A DNA stretch of 64,000 nucleotides from Carpediemonas membranifera (lineage: Eukaryota > Fornicata), in NCBI GenBank assembly GCA_019828565.1, contig JAHDYR010000053.1, positions 558,001 through 622,000 on the forward strand, read 5' to 3'. The notes beneath the pieces are model-generated. The model searched no databases, was not told the origin of the DNA, and was given only the letters and a program-made list of their open reading frames with translations. The number at the start of each line of letters is the position of its first letter. Within the stretch, counting starts at the first letter, position 1. Positions 50,688-59,668 of this stretch are shown here, one piece after another. Position numbers and translations under genes: made by a program.

Positions 50688-52043
50688 CCATGACATGAAA
50701 GGGACATCGCCTGCATCGGACATTCACCAGATCGTCAATATTAAGCTTTACAAATGGCGCTACAAACGTCCATTGTCTGAGGAATCTAGGCTTAGTAGTT
50801 TCTGTAGTTGTCGGCCAGGCCGGGTCTGCGCCCCGCGCCATAGCCGTAGTTGAGCCCGCCGTATGTTGGCCGGGCAGGCGCGGCGGCCGTGAACTGGCGG
50901 CCGGCCGTGGTGGCCTCGCGCGTCTTCAGGCTCTGCTCGCGGCGTGTCGCTTCGGTCTCGCGGCGGGCGACGGCGGCCTCTCTCCTCTCGAGGTCGGCCT
51001 CGCGTCTGCGAACCTCAGCCTCACGTCTGTCGAGCTCACGCTCGCGGCGGTCCGCAACGGACTCGTCGGAGGGCTCGGACGCGGCCTCCTGCGAGGGCGC
51101 CGTCTTGTTGATCGTCGCGAGGATCTTCGCCATGCGGGGGTTGCTCTCGAGTGACGCCGCGGACGGCCTGCGCACGGGCGACTTGTCGAGCATCGTGTTG
51201 ATGAGCGCGATGAGCTCGTCGTCGCGGCCGCGGATCGGGAGCGGCGACTCGCGCAGGATCTTGCGGTTGAGCGTCTCCTGGGTCGTCGCGGTGAAGGGCG
51301 GGTTGAGCGTGGCCAGCTCGTAGATAACGCAGCCGAGCGACCAGATGTCGCACTTGTCGTCGTAGGGCCGCTTCTGGATCTGCTCGGGCGACATGTACAG
51401 GGGCGTGCCGACGTTGGTGAAGGCGTAGCTGTTCGCGTTGAGCTCTCTCGCGAGGCCGAAGTCGCCGAGCTTGACGCACTGGCCCTCGCCGATCATGATG
51501 TTGCCGGGCTTGATGTCGCGGTGCAGGATCTCGGTCGGCTTGCGCGTGTGGCAGGCCGCGAGCGCGGACACCATCTGCGCGAACACGCTCCAGATCACGT
51601 CGTCGCGGATCGGGCGGGCCTCGCGCTTGTGGCGGCGGATGTAGGCGGCGAGATCGCCACCAGCGCAGTATTCCATGAAGACCGTGAGCTTCCCGGCCTC
51701 CCTGTTGACGTCGCGGTCGATGTAGCGCACGATATTCGGGTGCGAGAGGTCGCGGAGGATGTTGACCTCGTCCACGAGCAGCTTCTTCTCCTTCTCGCTC
51801 ATGCGCGCGTACTTCACGATCTTCGCCGCCATAATCTCGCCGTTCCGTTCCACCTTCATCACCTGGCCGAAAGAGCCGCGGCCGAGTTCCTCGATTGTCT
51901 TGTATTCAGCCATCGTGCAGAATTTGCCGAATTCTCAAACTGCCCCAGAGTCGCCTGGCCAATCCGGAACAGCGAAAATCACAAACCCGACCCGCGGCCA
52001 GCATGCAGAATTTACAGCACCCCGCTCATGGCGTAGGCAGCGG
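50688..52043 (-). repeat. 1,356-bp segmental duplication, copy B
   Basis: Copy of 36950-38305 in the same orientation, without indels. It ends with the last codons and stop of the RING gene, which make no sense here, so B is the derived copy. Confidence 0.9.
50792..51913 (-). CDS. NEK-family protein kinase, copy B
   Basis: 373 aa, identical in protein sequence to copy A (37054-38175). All kinase motifs are intact: glycine loop, AAKIVKYA lysine, HRDIKPGN, DFG, SPEQI. The coiled-coil tail is also intact. About 130 bp of upstream sequence including the GGCAGTTTGAG variant came with the copy, so it could be expressed from its own promoter. The near-perfect identity implies recent duplication or ongoing gene conversion. 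Confidence 0.93.
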   Translation of the reverse strand: MAEYKTIEELGRGSFGQVMKVERNGEIMAAKIVKYARMSEKEKKLLVDEVNILRDLSHPNIVRYIDRDVNREAGKLTVFMEYCAGGDLAAYIRRHKREARPIRDDVIWSVFAQMVSALAACHTRKPTEILHRDIKPGNIMIGEGQCVKLGDFGLARELNANSYAFTNVGTPLYMSPEQIQKRPYDDKCDIWSLGCVIYELATLNPPFTATTQETLNRKILRESPLPIRGRDDELIALINTMLDKSPVRRPSAASLESNPRMAKILATINKTAPSQEAASEPSDESVADRRERELDRREAEVRRREADLERREAAVARRETEATRREQSLKTREATTAGRQFTAAAPARPTYGGLNYGYGAGRRPGLADNYRNY

Positions 52044-52252
52044 CGTTCCTTTTGTCGCGATCGTCAGCCCAATGTCTGGCGGCATTCTGTCATTCTTGAC
52101 CTAGACCTGACGGCAAGCTCCTCCGATCTCCTACTAGTCATACCCGCCCGGTGTCACTGTGCCTCCTGAACACCGAGATGTCCTCTCTGCCGACACCCAA
52201 GAGATGAGTTGACAACCAACACAGGCCAACTTATAGACATTTAACGAAGGAC

Positions 52253-52864
52253 TTAATTAAGCACGACCGACTCATACGTGGCGATCATGTACTTGAGGTT
52301 GATAAAGGCATCATCGCCGCCGTGGAGCTCGAGCAGCTCGAGGGTCTCCTGGATCAAGTCGCCGATGTTCTGGCGCTTCCTCTGCCCGTATTCGATGCGA
52401 TCGCCCAGGTTGACGTTCTTGTTCTTGAACAGGTTAAGGACGGGGAGGATCTGGCGGTAGTAGGGGACGAGCGCCTCGCCGACCATCTCTCCGCTGACCA
52501 CGAGGAGCTGGAGAACCTCGAGGACGTTGCAGATGATCTCGGGGTCACGGGTGTTGAGCGCCTTCTTGATCGGGATGATGAGCTGCGGGATCACGGGGAG
52601 AATCTTGCCACCGCCGTGCTCGAGCATGTTGGCGACACCTTCGCGGGCCAGGAACTTGTAAGGGTGCTGCTTCTCACGCAGACCCTCAAAGAAGACGGGC
52701 AGGTAGTGGTGGTAGTCGAGCTTCTCGATTTCTACCTTCCATTGGATCTTGTTGCCGATAGCATGGTGCTCAACAGCTATGGGGAGGTCTCCGCGCTCAT
52801 AGTACTTTCTAAAGATAGTAGGCGATGGCGCGCGCACCTTGAACGCTGGGTTCGTTGGTTTCAT
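52253..52864 (-). CDS. PACRG (parkin co-regulated gene product), doublet-microtubule protein
   Basis: 203 aa from the ATG at 52864, chosen because family resemblance begins there ([48 protein letters not shown]); the frame is open to 53140 and overlaps the NSA2 promoter. HEAT-like helices follow ([49 protein letters not shown]), and the end [16 protein letters not shown] is the canonical C-terminus. PACRG joins the A- and B-tubules of axonemal doublets at the inner junction. Strong evidence for motile flagella. Divergent from NSA2 across about 180 bp. Confidence 0.95.
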   Translation of the reverse strand: MKPTNPAFKVRAPSPTIFRKYYERGDLPIAVEHHAIGNKIQWKVEIEKLDYHHYLPVFFEGLREKQHPYKFLAREGVANMLEHGGGKILPVIPQLIIPIKKALNTRDPEIICNVLEVLQLLVVSGEMVGEALVPYYRQILPVLNLFKNKNVNLGDRIEYGQRKRQNIGDLIQETLELLELHGGDDAFINLKYMIATYESVVLN

Positions 52865-53041
52865 ACAGGTGAGGGATGTTTGCTCGAGTCGAATTTTTCG
52901 AGCAGCCAAATAATTCCAGCGATGGAGGCAGCGTCTGCTGTACTTGTCTATTGTATCCGGCCGTACGCCTGAGCCCAGAGGCGGCCGACTAATCATTTTT
53001 TGCAAGAAAAAATCTGATGGAAACGAGAGGTTGTACCGGGC

Positions 53042-53821
53042 ATGCCGCAGGGTGATTATATCGATCTTCACCGGAAGCGCTTCGGTCGCCGCTTGGATTA
53101 TGAGGAACGCATGCGGAAGAAGGAGGCTCGTGAACCACACCGGATCTCAAAGCTTGCCCAGAAGCAGCATGGGCTGAAGGCGAAGCTGTTCGCGCAAGAA
53201 CGGAGGGCTGAAAAGATCAAGATGAAGAAAACTATCGCCGCCCACAAGCAGCGCGATCAGAAGCAGAAGGAGGCCAAGCTGGATGAGGGCGACACGCCCG
53301 TCTACCTCCTTGACCGCCAGCAGGAGAAGCGCGCCAAGGTTCTCTCGAATATGCTTAAGCAGAAGAAGAAGGAGAAGGCCGGCAAGTGGGATGTCCCGAT
53401 CGCGAAGGTCAAGCCCGTTTCCGAGGAGGAGATGTTCAAGATCATCCGCACGGGCAAGCGCCAGAAGAAGCAGTGGAAGCGCAAGGTCACCAAGATCACA
53501 TTCGTCGGCGAGGGCTTCACCCGCAAGCCCCCGAAGTACGAGCGCTACATCCGGCCGTCTGCCCTCCGTATGAAGAAGGCGAACGTCACCCACCCAGAGC
53601 TCCAGGCGACCTTCCAGCTCGACATCCTCGGCGTGAAGAGGAACCCGTCGTCGGCGCTGTACACCAACCTCGGAGTGATCACGAAGGGGACGATTGTCGA
53701 GGTCAATGTGTCTGACCTCGGCCTCGTAACCCAGACGGGCAAGGTCGTCTGGGGCAAGTATGCGCAGGTCACGAACAACCCGGAGAACGACGGCTGCATC
53801 AACGCCATCCTCATGGTCTGA
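53042..53821 (+). CDS. NSA2 60S ribosome biogenesis factor
   Basis: 259 aa, the normal length (about 260). It opens [30 protein letters not shown], then a Lys-rich helix ([19 protein letters not shown]), [38 protein letters not shown] and [27 protein letters not shown]. The RPS8-like C-terminal domain ends [23 protein letters not shown]2 joins pre-60S particles and is needed for 27S rRNA processing. No intron. Its last 72 bp, with the following spacer and WNK gene, are duplicated at 33352-36356. Confidence 0.96.
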   Translation: MPQGDYIDLHRKRFGRRLDYEERMRKKEAREPHRISKLAQKQHGLKAKLFAQERRAEKIKMKKTIAAHKQRDQKQKEAKLDEGDTPVYLLDRQQEKRAKVLSNMLKQKKKEKAGKWDVPIAKVKPVSEEEMFKIIRTGKRQKKQWKRKVTKITFVGEGFTRKPPKYERYIRPSALRMKKANVTHPELQATFQLDILGVKRNPSSALYTNLGVITKGTIVEVNVSDLGLVTQTGKVVWGKYAQVTNNPENDGCINAILMV

Positions 53822-54061
53822 GTAGCGCAGCTCATTTATCGCGGCGCATGTATAAATTCCGGCTTAATAGCTCTGACCGGTGATGCAAAGGTAGATTCAA
53901 GGGTCGAGTCGACGATGGGCCACCCGAGACCCAGGCCAGGTCTCCCATGCAGGACAGAGCCGACTGGACTCCGGACCGGGCAGCAATCAGCATCTCTACT
54001 TATGTGTCTTGGGGATGAGGTACATTTCGCAGACTCGTGATGCTCATCATTTGATGCGCGA

Positions 54062-54071
54062 GCAGTTTAAG
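54062..54071 (+). promoter_or_regulatory. GCAGTTTAAG element before WNK copy 2
   Basis: Variant of the recurrent element, 13 nt upstream of the ATG; conserved in copy 1. Confidence 0.45.
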
Positions 54072-54084
54072 TCCCACAAAGCAG

Positions 54085-56688
54085 ATGTCCCAAGATTTCG
54101 AGTTGAAAGACGCCGCAGGCAAGATTTGGCCTTTGGATTTTCTTACGACATATTGGTCTCATTTGCTTGCTTTCATTCTTCCTTTTCTTCTCGTTTTTTT
54201 GGGTTACCTTTTGCGGGGTTCCAAGGAAATGCTTGTTTCTGCCTTGTCTGGCATATTGTCGAGCTGCCTAGAACGTATTTGCAACCACGTCGGCTTGCTG
54301 CCTCCGAAAGTCCGCAAAGACCCGATTGACTATGAAAAGAATCTTCGAGACCGTCTCAGCGTCATATATCAGTCTCGCATCGCTGTCCTCCTGCCAAACC
54401 GCGTCAAGCTGGTCAAAGAAATTGCCACAAGCTTGGGCACATACCGAGCGTCTAAACGAGTCCGTGGTGTCTGGAAAGCATCCGAGGCACTCATGCGGCT
54501 GGCTATCGACTGGCCCGAGGACTGGCAGACTGTCGACGCCACGAAGATCAAAAAGCTGGACAAGTGCATCAACAAGTTCGCCGAGTCGCTTGATGATACA
54601 AGGCGTGTGAGCAAAGTCGCCTCTGCGCCAGACTTCTACAGGCTGAAGCTCTATCACACCGATGTCAGCAATAACTTCGACTTCCGTCGGGTCTGCAACA
54701 TCAAGGTCGAATGTCCGAATAACAGTTATGGGGAAGAGAAGGACGTATTCAGGTCAACCCTCCCTCTTCATGACATCACCCCCGAGCCAAACAAACGAAA
54801 CGACGCCAAGTTCTACAGTGGAGAGTACTTCGAGTGGAAAGAAGACGAGCTCACTCGCTCGGATGTTCTCATCAAACTCGTCACACTGCCTGATGATCTC
54901 ACGAGAAAGGCGAGGGAAGACTTGGTGCGCAACCTCAATGTCCGTGCGAAATTTACACCACAAAATCACCCACCTCTGCTGCACTACGCCGTGGGTGCGA
55001 CCAAGGTGCTGTTGGTGTTCAAGGGGACAAATTCTGACGATAAGAGCGACGGATTCTACAGCGACTGGCCTAGTGAGATTATCAAAGCGTTGTTGAAGCG
55101 TGATGGATCAACTAACCAGGCTCGATTCGAGCGATCCATTATTGTGAGCGGCAGGGGATCTTCTAAGACTGTATACAAGGCATTCGACTCCGAGGAGAAG
55201 GTCGACGTGGCCTGGTGTGAGATCAGGATGAAAGATCCCAATGATAAGAGCGCGACCGAGAAGGAAGAGCAGGAAATTGTGCTACTGGCTCTTCTAGAGC
55301 ATGATCACATCATATCATACGTTCACTACTGGAGGGATGAAGAACAAAACAAGCACATACTCATCACTGAACTTATGTCCGGCACCCTGCGCCAGTACGT
55401 CGAGAATAGGCCGACCATGCGTCTCAGCGAGATCGCCAAGTATAGTCTCCAGATCCTATCGGGCCTCAGCTACATGCACGCGTTTAAGCCGTCCATCATA
55501 CACCGCGACTTGAAGTGCGAGAACATCTTCATCGACAGTAGCAGCGGCAAGGTCAAGATCGGCGACTTCGGGGTCTCCCACGTCCTCGAGGGAACTCACG
55601 CCGAGACATTGACGGGCACACCAGCGTTCATGGCCCCTGAGATCTATGATACGGCATACGATGAAGGTGTCGACGTCTATTCGCTCGGGATGTGCGTCCT
55701 CGAGATGGCCACGGGCACGATTCCCTATGGAGAGTGCAAGAATATGGTTCAGATAGACAAGAAGGCCTCCAAGGGCATCCCCCCCGACTCACTAGCCACT
55801 GTCACAGACGACACCGTCCGGGACTTTATCCAGCGCTGCCTTCTCCCGCGCGACACCCGCCCCTCCGTCAAAGACCTCGCCACCCACCCCCTCATGCTCG
55901 GCGACCGTCTGGAGGTCCAAGCGGACGGGACCTTTATTATTGTCACACTCGACCTGCCCATCGCGGGTCAGCCTCGGGAAGTCGTGTTCCAGTACGACGA
56001 GACGGAAGGCAGACTCGAGGATCTCGCCCGGCAGTGTTTGGCCGAGCTTCACTTGGACGAGGCAGACGCCCACGGCATCACAGCTGAGAGTTTGGCTGAA
56101 CGGATTCGTGCCGTCCGTCAGTGCCGCCCATTGCAGATCACGAACGATAGCATCATCGCCATCCGAGACCTTCTGACGACTGAGAAGGTTGAGGGGGTTG
56201 TCGCGGTCGACTCTGAGACCTTATCCTATGACCCTCGGAAGCTGTGTTGGGACGATCCTGTCTGCAACAAGGCCGATTGCTCCTGCATTCATCTCTCCCG
56301 CCCCGAGGACCGTAACAAGGCTGGGATCGCTCCAATCACCCCCGCCAATGCCCTGGTTATCTGGTTTTGGGCTATTCACGAAAATGCCTTCTGGGAAAAT
56401 AACCGCAAGAAGTATGTTATTGGAGCCAAAGTCTGTTTCAACACCCCCGAGGCCCAGTGCCAGGTCACAGAGTGTTTTCATTATGAGACTGATGAAAGGC
56501 GGAAGCACTGGAGCCCTGATGTTGATGCCATAATCCGGGACAAGAATCTGCGTGACACTGCCGACGACCGTCTGATGCTGCTGGAGCGTCTCCATGCCCA
56601 CCTGGCTGAGTTCTGTCAACATAACGGCCTGGTTGCACCCCCTTTCGTGTGCGCTGCAGCACAAGCCGACGAGCCCGCCGTCGCTTGA
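54085..56688 (+). CDS. Membrane-anchored WNK-type kinase with CCCH-like zinc fingers, copy 2
   Basis: 867 aa. Anchor at residues about 18-45 (FLTTYWSHLLAFILPFLLVFLGYLL). N-lobe-like segment at 260-315. Kinase at about 352-604, with glycine-loop lysine near 361 (GRGSSKTVYKA), Cys near 378 in place of the beta-3 lysine (VAWCEIRMKD), HRDLKCEN near 474, GDFG near 492 and MAPEIYDTAYDEGVDVYSLGMC. A PF2/OSR1-C-like domain lies at about 617-690 (ESLAERIRAVRQC at its end). The C-x5-C-x4-C-x3-H finger is CWDDPVCNKADCSCIH, with a second Cys/His set CFNTPEAQCQVTECFH. The C-terminal helix is LMLLERLHAHLAEFCQHNGL. GCAGTTTAAG lies 13 nt before the ATG, and AATAAA 23 nt after the stop. Confidence 0.92.
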   Translation: MSQDFELKDAAGKIWPLDFLTTYWSHLLAFILPFLLVFLGYLLRGSKEMLVSALSGILSSCLERICNHVGLLPPKVRKDPIDYEKNLRDRLSVIYQSRIAVLLPNRVKLVKEIATSLGTYRASKRVRGVWKASEALMRLAIDWPEDWQTVDATKIKKLDKCINKFAESLDDTRRVSKVASAPDFYRLKLYHTDVSNNFDFRRVCNIKVECPNNSYGEEKDVFRSTLPLHDITPEPNKRNDAKFYSGEYFEWKEDELTRSDVLIKLVTLPDDLTRKAREDLVRNLNVRAKFTPQNHPPLLHYAVGATKVLLVFKGTNSDDKSDGFYSDWPSEIIKALLKRDGSTNQARFERSIIVSGRGSSKTVYKAFDSEEKVDVAWCEIRMKDPNDKSATEKEEQEIVLLALLEHDHIISYVHYWRDEEQNKHILITELMSGTLRQYVENRPTMRLSEIAKYSLQILSGLSYMHAFKPSIIHRDLKCENIFIDSSSGKVKIGDFGVSHVLEGTHAETLTGTPAFMAPEIYDTAYDEGVDVYSLGMCVLEMATGTIPYGECKNMVQIDKKASKGIPPDSLATVTDDTVRDFIQRCLLPRDTRPSVKDLATHPLMLGDRLEVQADGTFIIVTLDLPIAGQPREVVFQYDETEGRLEDLARQCLAELHLDEADAHGITAESLAERIRAVRQCRPLQITNDSIIAIRDLLTTEKVEGVVAVDSETLSYDPRKLCWDDPVCNKADCSCIHLSRPEDRNKAGIAPITPANALVIWFWAIHENAFWENNRKKYVIGAKVCFNTPEAQCQVTECFHYETDERRKHWSPDVDAIIRDKNLRDTADDRLMLLERLHAHLAEFCQHNGLVAPPFVCAAAQADEPAVA

Positions 56689-56953
56689 CTAATGTCTGTT
56701 GTATCCCTGAAATAAATGACCCGCTCTTTCTGCATGAACGGTGGGATCCATCTGACTCCGGTCGGCGGTCTGTCGTCTTGTACAATCTCATTACAAATTC
56801 CTCTTGAATGTAAGCTTTTTGACCCTGGTGCCAAGATCGTTGAGTCGACCGGAAAACAAATCAATCAATGTGTCTCTTTGGACTGTATCAAGCCGCCCCG
56901 TGACCAATCCTGGATAGTATCGCTGTTGGCCCCCCAAGCTGCCAATCAAATTG

Positions 56954-56964
56954 TGCAGTTTATG
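56954..56964 (+). promoter_or_regulatory. TGCAGTTTATG element containing the AP-3 beta start codon
   Basis: Perfect copy; its ATG (56962-56964) is the first codon of the adaptin, so the 5' leader may be only a few bases long. Confidence 0.6.
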
Positions 56965-59421
56965 TCAAGTCGGACAACATTAGACCGGGCTCATACTCTT
57001 TTCATGAGCTCTGACGAAGCACTTCTTCGGAAGAATTTGAATGCTATTGACAAGAAGGTTCAGCTGAAGGCACTCAAGCAGTTGACTCAGCAGTTTTCAG
57101 CTGGCAGCGACTGCTCTGCTTATTTCCCCGATGTCATTAAGCTTGTGGCCACCAACAACGTGATCATGAAGCGTCTGTCTTACATGTTCATCGCTCAGTA
57201 CTCCGAAGCCCACCCAGATGTCGCCATCATGTGCTTCAACATCTTCCAGAAAGAGCTCACCGAAAACAAGGATCAACTCATCCGCGCCATGGCTCTCCGC
57301 ACCATGAGCAACATGCGTGTCCTCGACATCCAACATCTCGTGGTCATGTCCATCGAAAAGGCTGCGTCTGACCCCTCTCCATTCGTCCGGAAGACGGCGG
57401 CCCAAGCTGCGGTGAAGGTCCACCAGTACGACCCCACGCACGACGAGGAGCTCATCCCCGTCATAGAGCAGCTCTTCAAAGACAAGTTCGCCACTGTCCT
57501 TGGCTCCACGGCCGCGGCGTTCAACCTTGTCTGTCCCCACATGTTTGAGATCATCCATCCCCACTTCAAGAAGCTCTGCCAGCTCGTAGCCGACTGTGAT
57601 GAGTGGTCGCAGATTGAGATTATCAAGCTCCTCACCAAATACGCCCGTAACCAGTTCGCCGACCCCCTCACCCTGGCTGACGCCAAGGAGGAGGACGGTG
57701 AGGAGGCCAAGGCACCCGAGAAGGAAGGCGACTTCTTCGACGAGTCTGCCAACACCCACGAGCTCTCAGCCGACCACCGCCTCCTCCTCCGCGGCATCCG
57801 CTGGCTCCTCCGCTCCCGCAACCCCGGCGTGGTCCTCGAGGCCGTCCAGTTCCTCTACTACTGCGCCCCTAGGTCTGTCGGCACGGACATCGCACTCCCT
57901 CTCATCCGCCTACTCCACCACAACAACGAGACCGACTTTTATGTCCTCTCGACCATCAGGACGCTTGCTGGGACCCACCCCCACTTGTTCCAGCCCTACC
58001 TGACCTTCTTCTACGTCCGCATCACTGATGACAGGTCTGTTCGCGACCTTAAACTGCGTCTTTTGACGACCCTGGCGGATGAGGAGACGTTCCCCGGCAT
58101 TCTTCGCGAGTTCAAGGCCTGCTGCTCCTCACTCGACCCTGTCTTCGCCTCTGACGCCATCGCCGCCATTGGCCGCATGGCCGTCGCCGTCCCCATCACA
58201 GCAAATGACTGCATCACGACTCTGTTCACCCTCCTCCACCGCCCCGACACCGTCAACGCCTCCACGGACGCCCTCCGCTACGTCGCCCTCTCCCCGGCCG
58301 TCGAGGACTCTTCCTTCTCAGTTCCAACCATGGTCCGCCGCCTCGCCAAGATCCTGGCGGGCGACATCCCCTCTGACACGAAGGCCGCCATCCTCGGGCT
58401 GCTGTGTGAGCGCATGGCCGACGCCACGGACGTCTGTCCCGATGTCCTCCGCTCTCTCTGCGCCGACCTCCCCCGCGAGTCTGACGATGTCAAGCTCCAG
58501 GTGCTCAACCTCGTCTCTAGAGTCTACCTCAAGTCCGCCGATGTCGCCGACGCCGTCGTCCGCAGATACTCGGAGCACGCTGACAAGCTCTGGGCGCAAT
58601 ATGACTCCCTTTCCAAGTCTAAGAAGAAGAAGACCGCTGAGCCTGCCGTACCGCGTCTCGACGCCATGGCTGAGGGCGAGATGACCGGCAAGGTGATCGA
58701 GCAGATCCGGCTGATGTTTGAGTACATCACGGCCGTTCTTCAGTACGACTCGTACGACATCAGGTCTAAGCTGCGTCTCATCACTTCTCTCGTGGGCAAG
58801 GACGGTATGGACGAGCTCATGGGCACGAGCACGACGCCCACCGTCTCAGTCCACGACGTGCAGAACATCTTCTTCGCTGTGAGACCCGCGATCGACTACG
58901 GCGTGACTGCGGACTCGGGCGATTACCGCTTTGGTACCGTCACCAGCGTCATTGGCCGCCCCGCTCTGGGATATGAGAGGCTTGAGGCCTGGCCCGAGGT
59001 GCCCCCGGATCCGTCAGTCCGCGTGGTCGTCGAGGAGCCCAAGTTTGAGCCAGCTCCCCCCGTTGAGTCGGCCGAGTCGTCGTCGAGCGATGAGGAGGAG
59101 ACGCACCACCGTCACCACCACGAGAAGAAGCACGAGAAGAAGGCACAGGACGACGATGACTTCTGGGGGTCTATTACTGGCGACGTGAAGCCCCAGCAGA
59201 AGACGCCCGAGTCTGACTCCGAATATGACTCACAGTACGACTCCCAATATGACTCGGAATACGACTCGCAGTACGACTCGGAGAGCTCGGACGATGCTAG
59301 GCCCGCGCCAACCCAGACAGTGTCGGCCCCGATCCCGAGCAAGCCGGCTGCCGCTCCCGCGCCGATGTCGGCCGCACCCCCTAAGAACGCGCTCGACGAC
59401 TTGCTCAATGGTCTGTTTTAG
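56962..59421 (+). CDS. AP-3 complex beta subunit (beta-adaptin)
   Basis: 819 aa. The frame is open upstream to 56716, but conservation starts at MSSRTTLDRAHTLFMSSDEALLRKNL. The adaptin N-terminal trunk occupies residues 1-570 as HEAT-like helices, with VIKLVATNNVIMKRLSYMFIAQYSEAHPD, NQLIRAMALRTMSNMRV-type text and DEWSQIEIIKLLTKYARNQF, the last matching AP-3 beta closely. An acidic Ser-rich hinge follows (SSSDEEETHHRHHHEKKHEKK), then a tandem YDSQ/YDSE repeat (about 750-770) and a short tail ending NALDDLLNGLF, which resembles a clathrin-box or appendage-binding motif. The ear domain of animal AP-3 beta is missing or very short. AP-3 sorts cargo to lysosome-related organelles. AATAAA follows the TAG stop. 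Confidence 0.88.
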   Translation: MSSRTTLDRAHTLFMSSDEALLRKNLNAIDKKVQLKALKQLTQQFSAGSDCSAYFPDVIKLVATNNVIMKRLSYMFIAQYSEAHPDVAIMCFNIFQKELTENKDQLIRAMALRTMSNMRVLDIQHLVVMSIEKAASDPSPFVRKTAAQAAVKVHQYDPTHDEELIPVIEQLFKDKFATVLGSTAAAFNLVCPHMFEIIHPHFKKLCQLVADCDEWSQIEIIKLLTKYARNQFADPLTLADAKEEDGEEAKAPEKEGDFFDESANTHELSADHRLLLRGIRWLLRSRNPGVVLEAVQFLYYCAPRSVGTDIALPLIRLLHHNNETDFYVLSTIRTLAGTHPHLFQPYLTFFYVRITDDRSVRDLKLRLLTTLADEETFPGILREFKACCSSLDPVFASDAIAAIGRMAVAVPITANDCITTLFTLLHRPDTVNASTDALRYVALSPAVEDSSFSVPTMVRRLAKILAGDIPSDTKAAILGLLCERMADATDVCPDVLRSLCADLPRESDDVKLQVLNLVSRVYLKSADVADAVVRRYSEHADKLWAQYDSLSKSKKKKTAEPAVPRLDAMAEGEMTGKVIEQIRLMFEYITAVLQYDSYDIRSKLRLITSLVGKDGMDELMGTSTTPTVSVHDVQNIFFAVRPAIDYGVTADSGDYRFGTVTSVIGRPALGYERLEAWPEVPPDPSVRVVVEEPKFEPAPPVESAESSSSDEEETHHRHHHEKKHEKKAQDDDDFWGSITGDVKPQQKTPESDSEYDSQYDSQYDSEYDSQYDSESSDDARPAPTQTVSAPIPSKPAAAPAPMSAAPPKNALDDLLNGLF

Positions 59422-59514
59422 AGGAATAAACAAATAATATTCTGCCTGTTTTGTTAAATTCCGGCATCAGCTTTAATTCTTGACTTCACCACAAAAGCAC
59501 ACGAAGCAAAAAAT

Positions 59515-59646
59515 ATGGGTGGGAAGCCATCTAGCTGCAATGAGATGAACTACGAGAGCCAAGGGTTCACCGATGACGCGTTCAACGCAGAGATCATGCC
59601 TCCCCCGGTTGCTTCCACCAACAGCCGGATGATCGGCGCTTTTTAG
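59515..59646 (+). CDS. 43-aa putative myristoylated/palmitoylated small protein
   Basis: MGGKPSSCNEMNY... to TNSRMIGAF then TAG. Gly2 with Lys4, Ser6 and Cys8 fits an N-myristoylation plus palmitoylation signal (MGGxxSxC), as in small membrane adaptors. There is no transmembrane segment. The body is acidic with a PPP turn (MPPPVAST). A leader with CACAAAAGCACACGAAGCAAAAAAT precedes the ATG. It could be a complete gene or a first exon. The acylation signal is the main support. Confidence 0.5.
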   Translation: MGGKPSSCNEMNYESQGFTDDAFNAEIMPPPVASTNSRMIGAF

Positions 59647-59668
59647 GCTATATTAGCCGATAAATCGA

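Larger units (their letters stand above)
53750..56775 (+). repeat. 3.0-kb duplicated WNK block, source copy
   Basis: Inverted partner of 33352-36356. It is continuous with the intact NSA2 gene on the left and stops matching just after ...GGTCTGTCG on the right. Confidence 0.85.

Noticed and set aside
37054-51913. NEK copies as horizontally transferred because of high GC
   Set aside because: The motifs and coiled-coil tail are ordinary eukaryotic NEK features. Composition alone is not enough.
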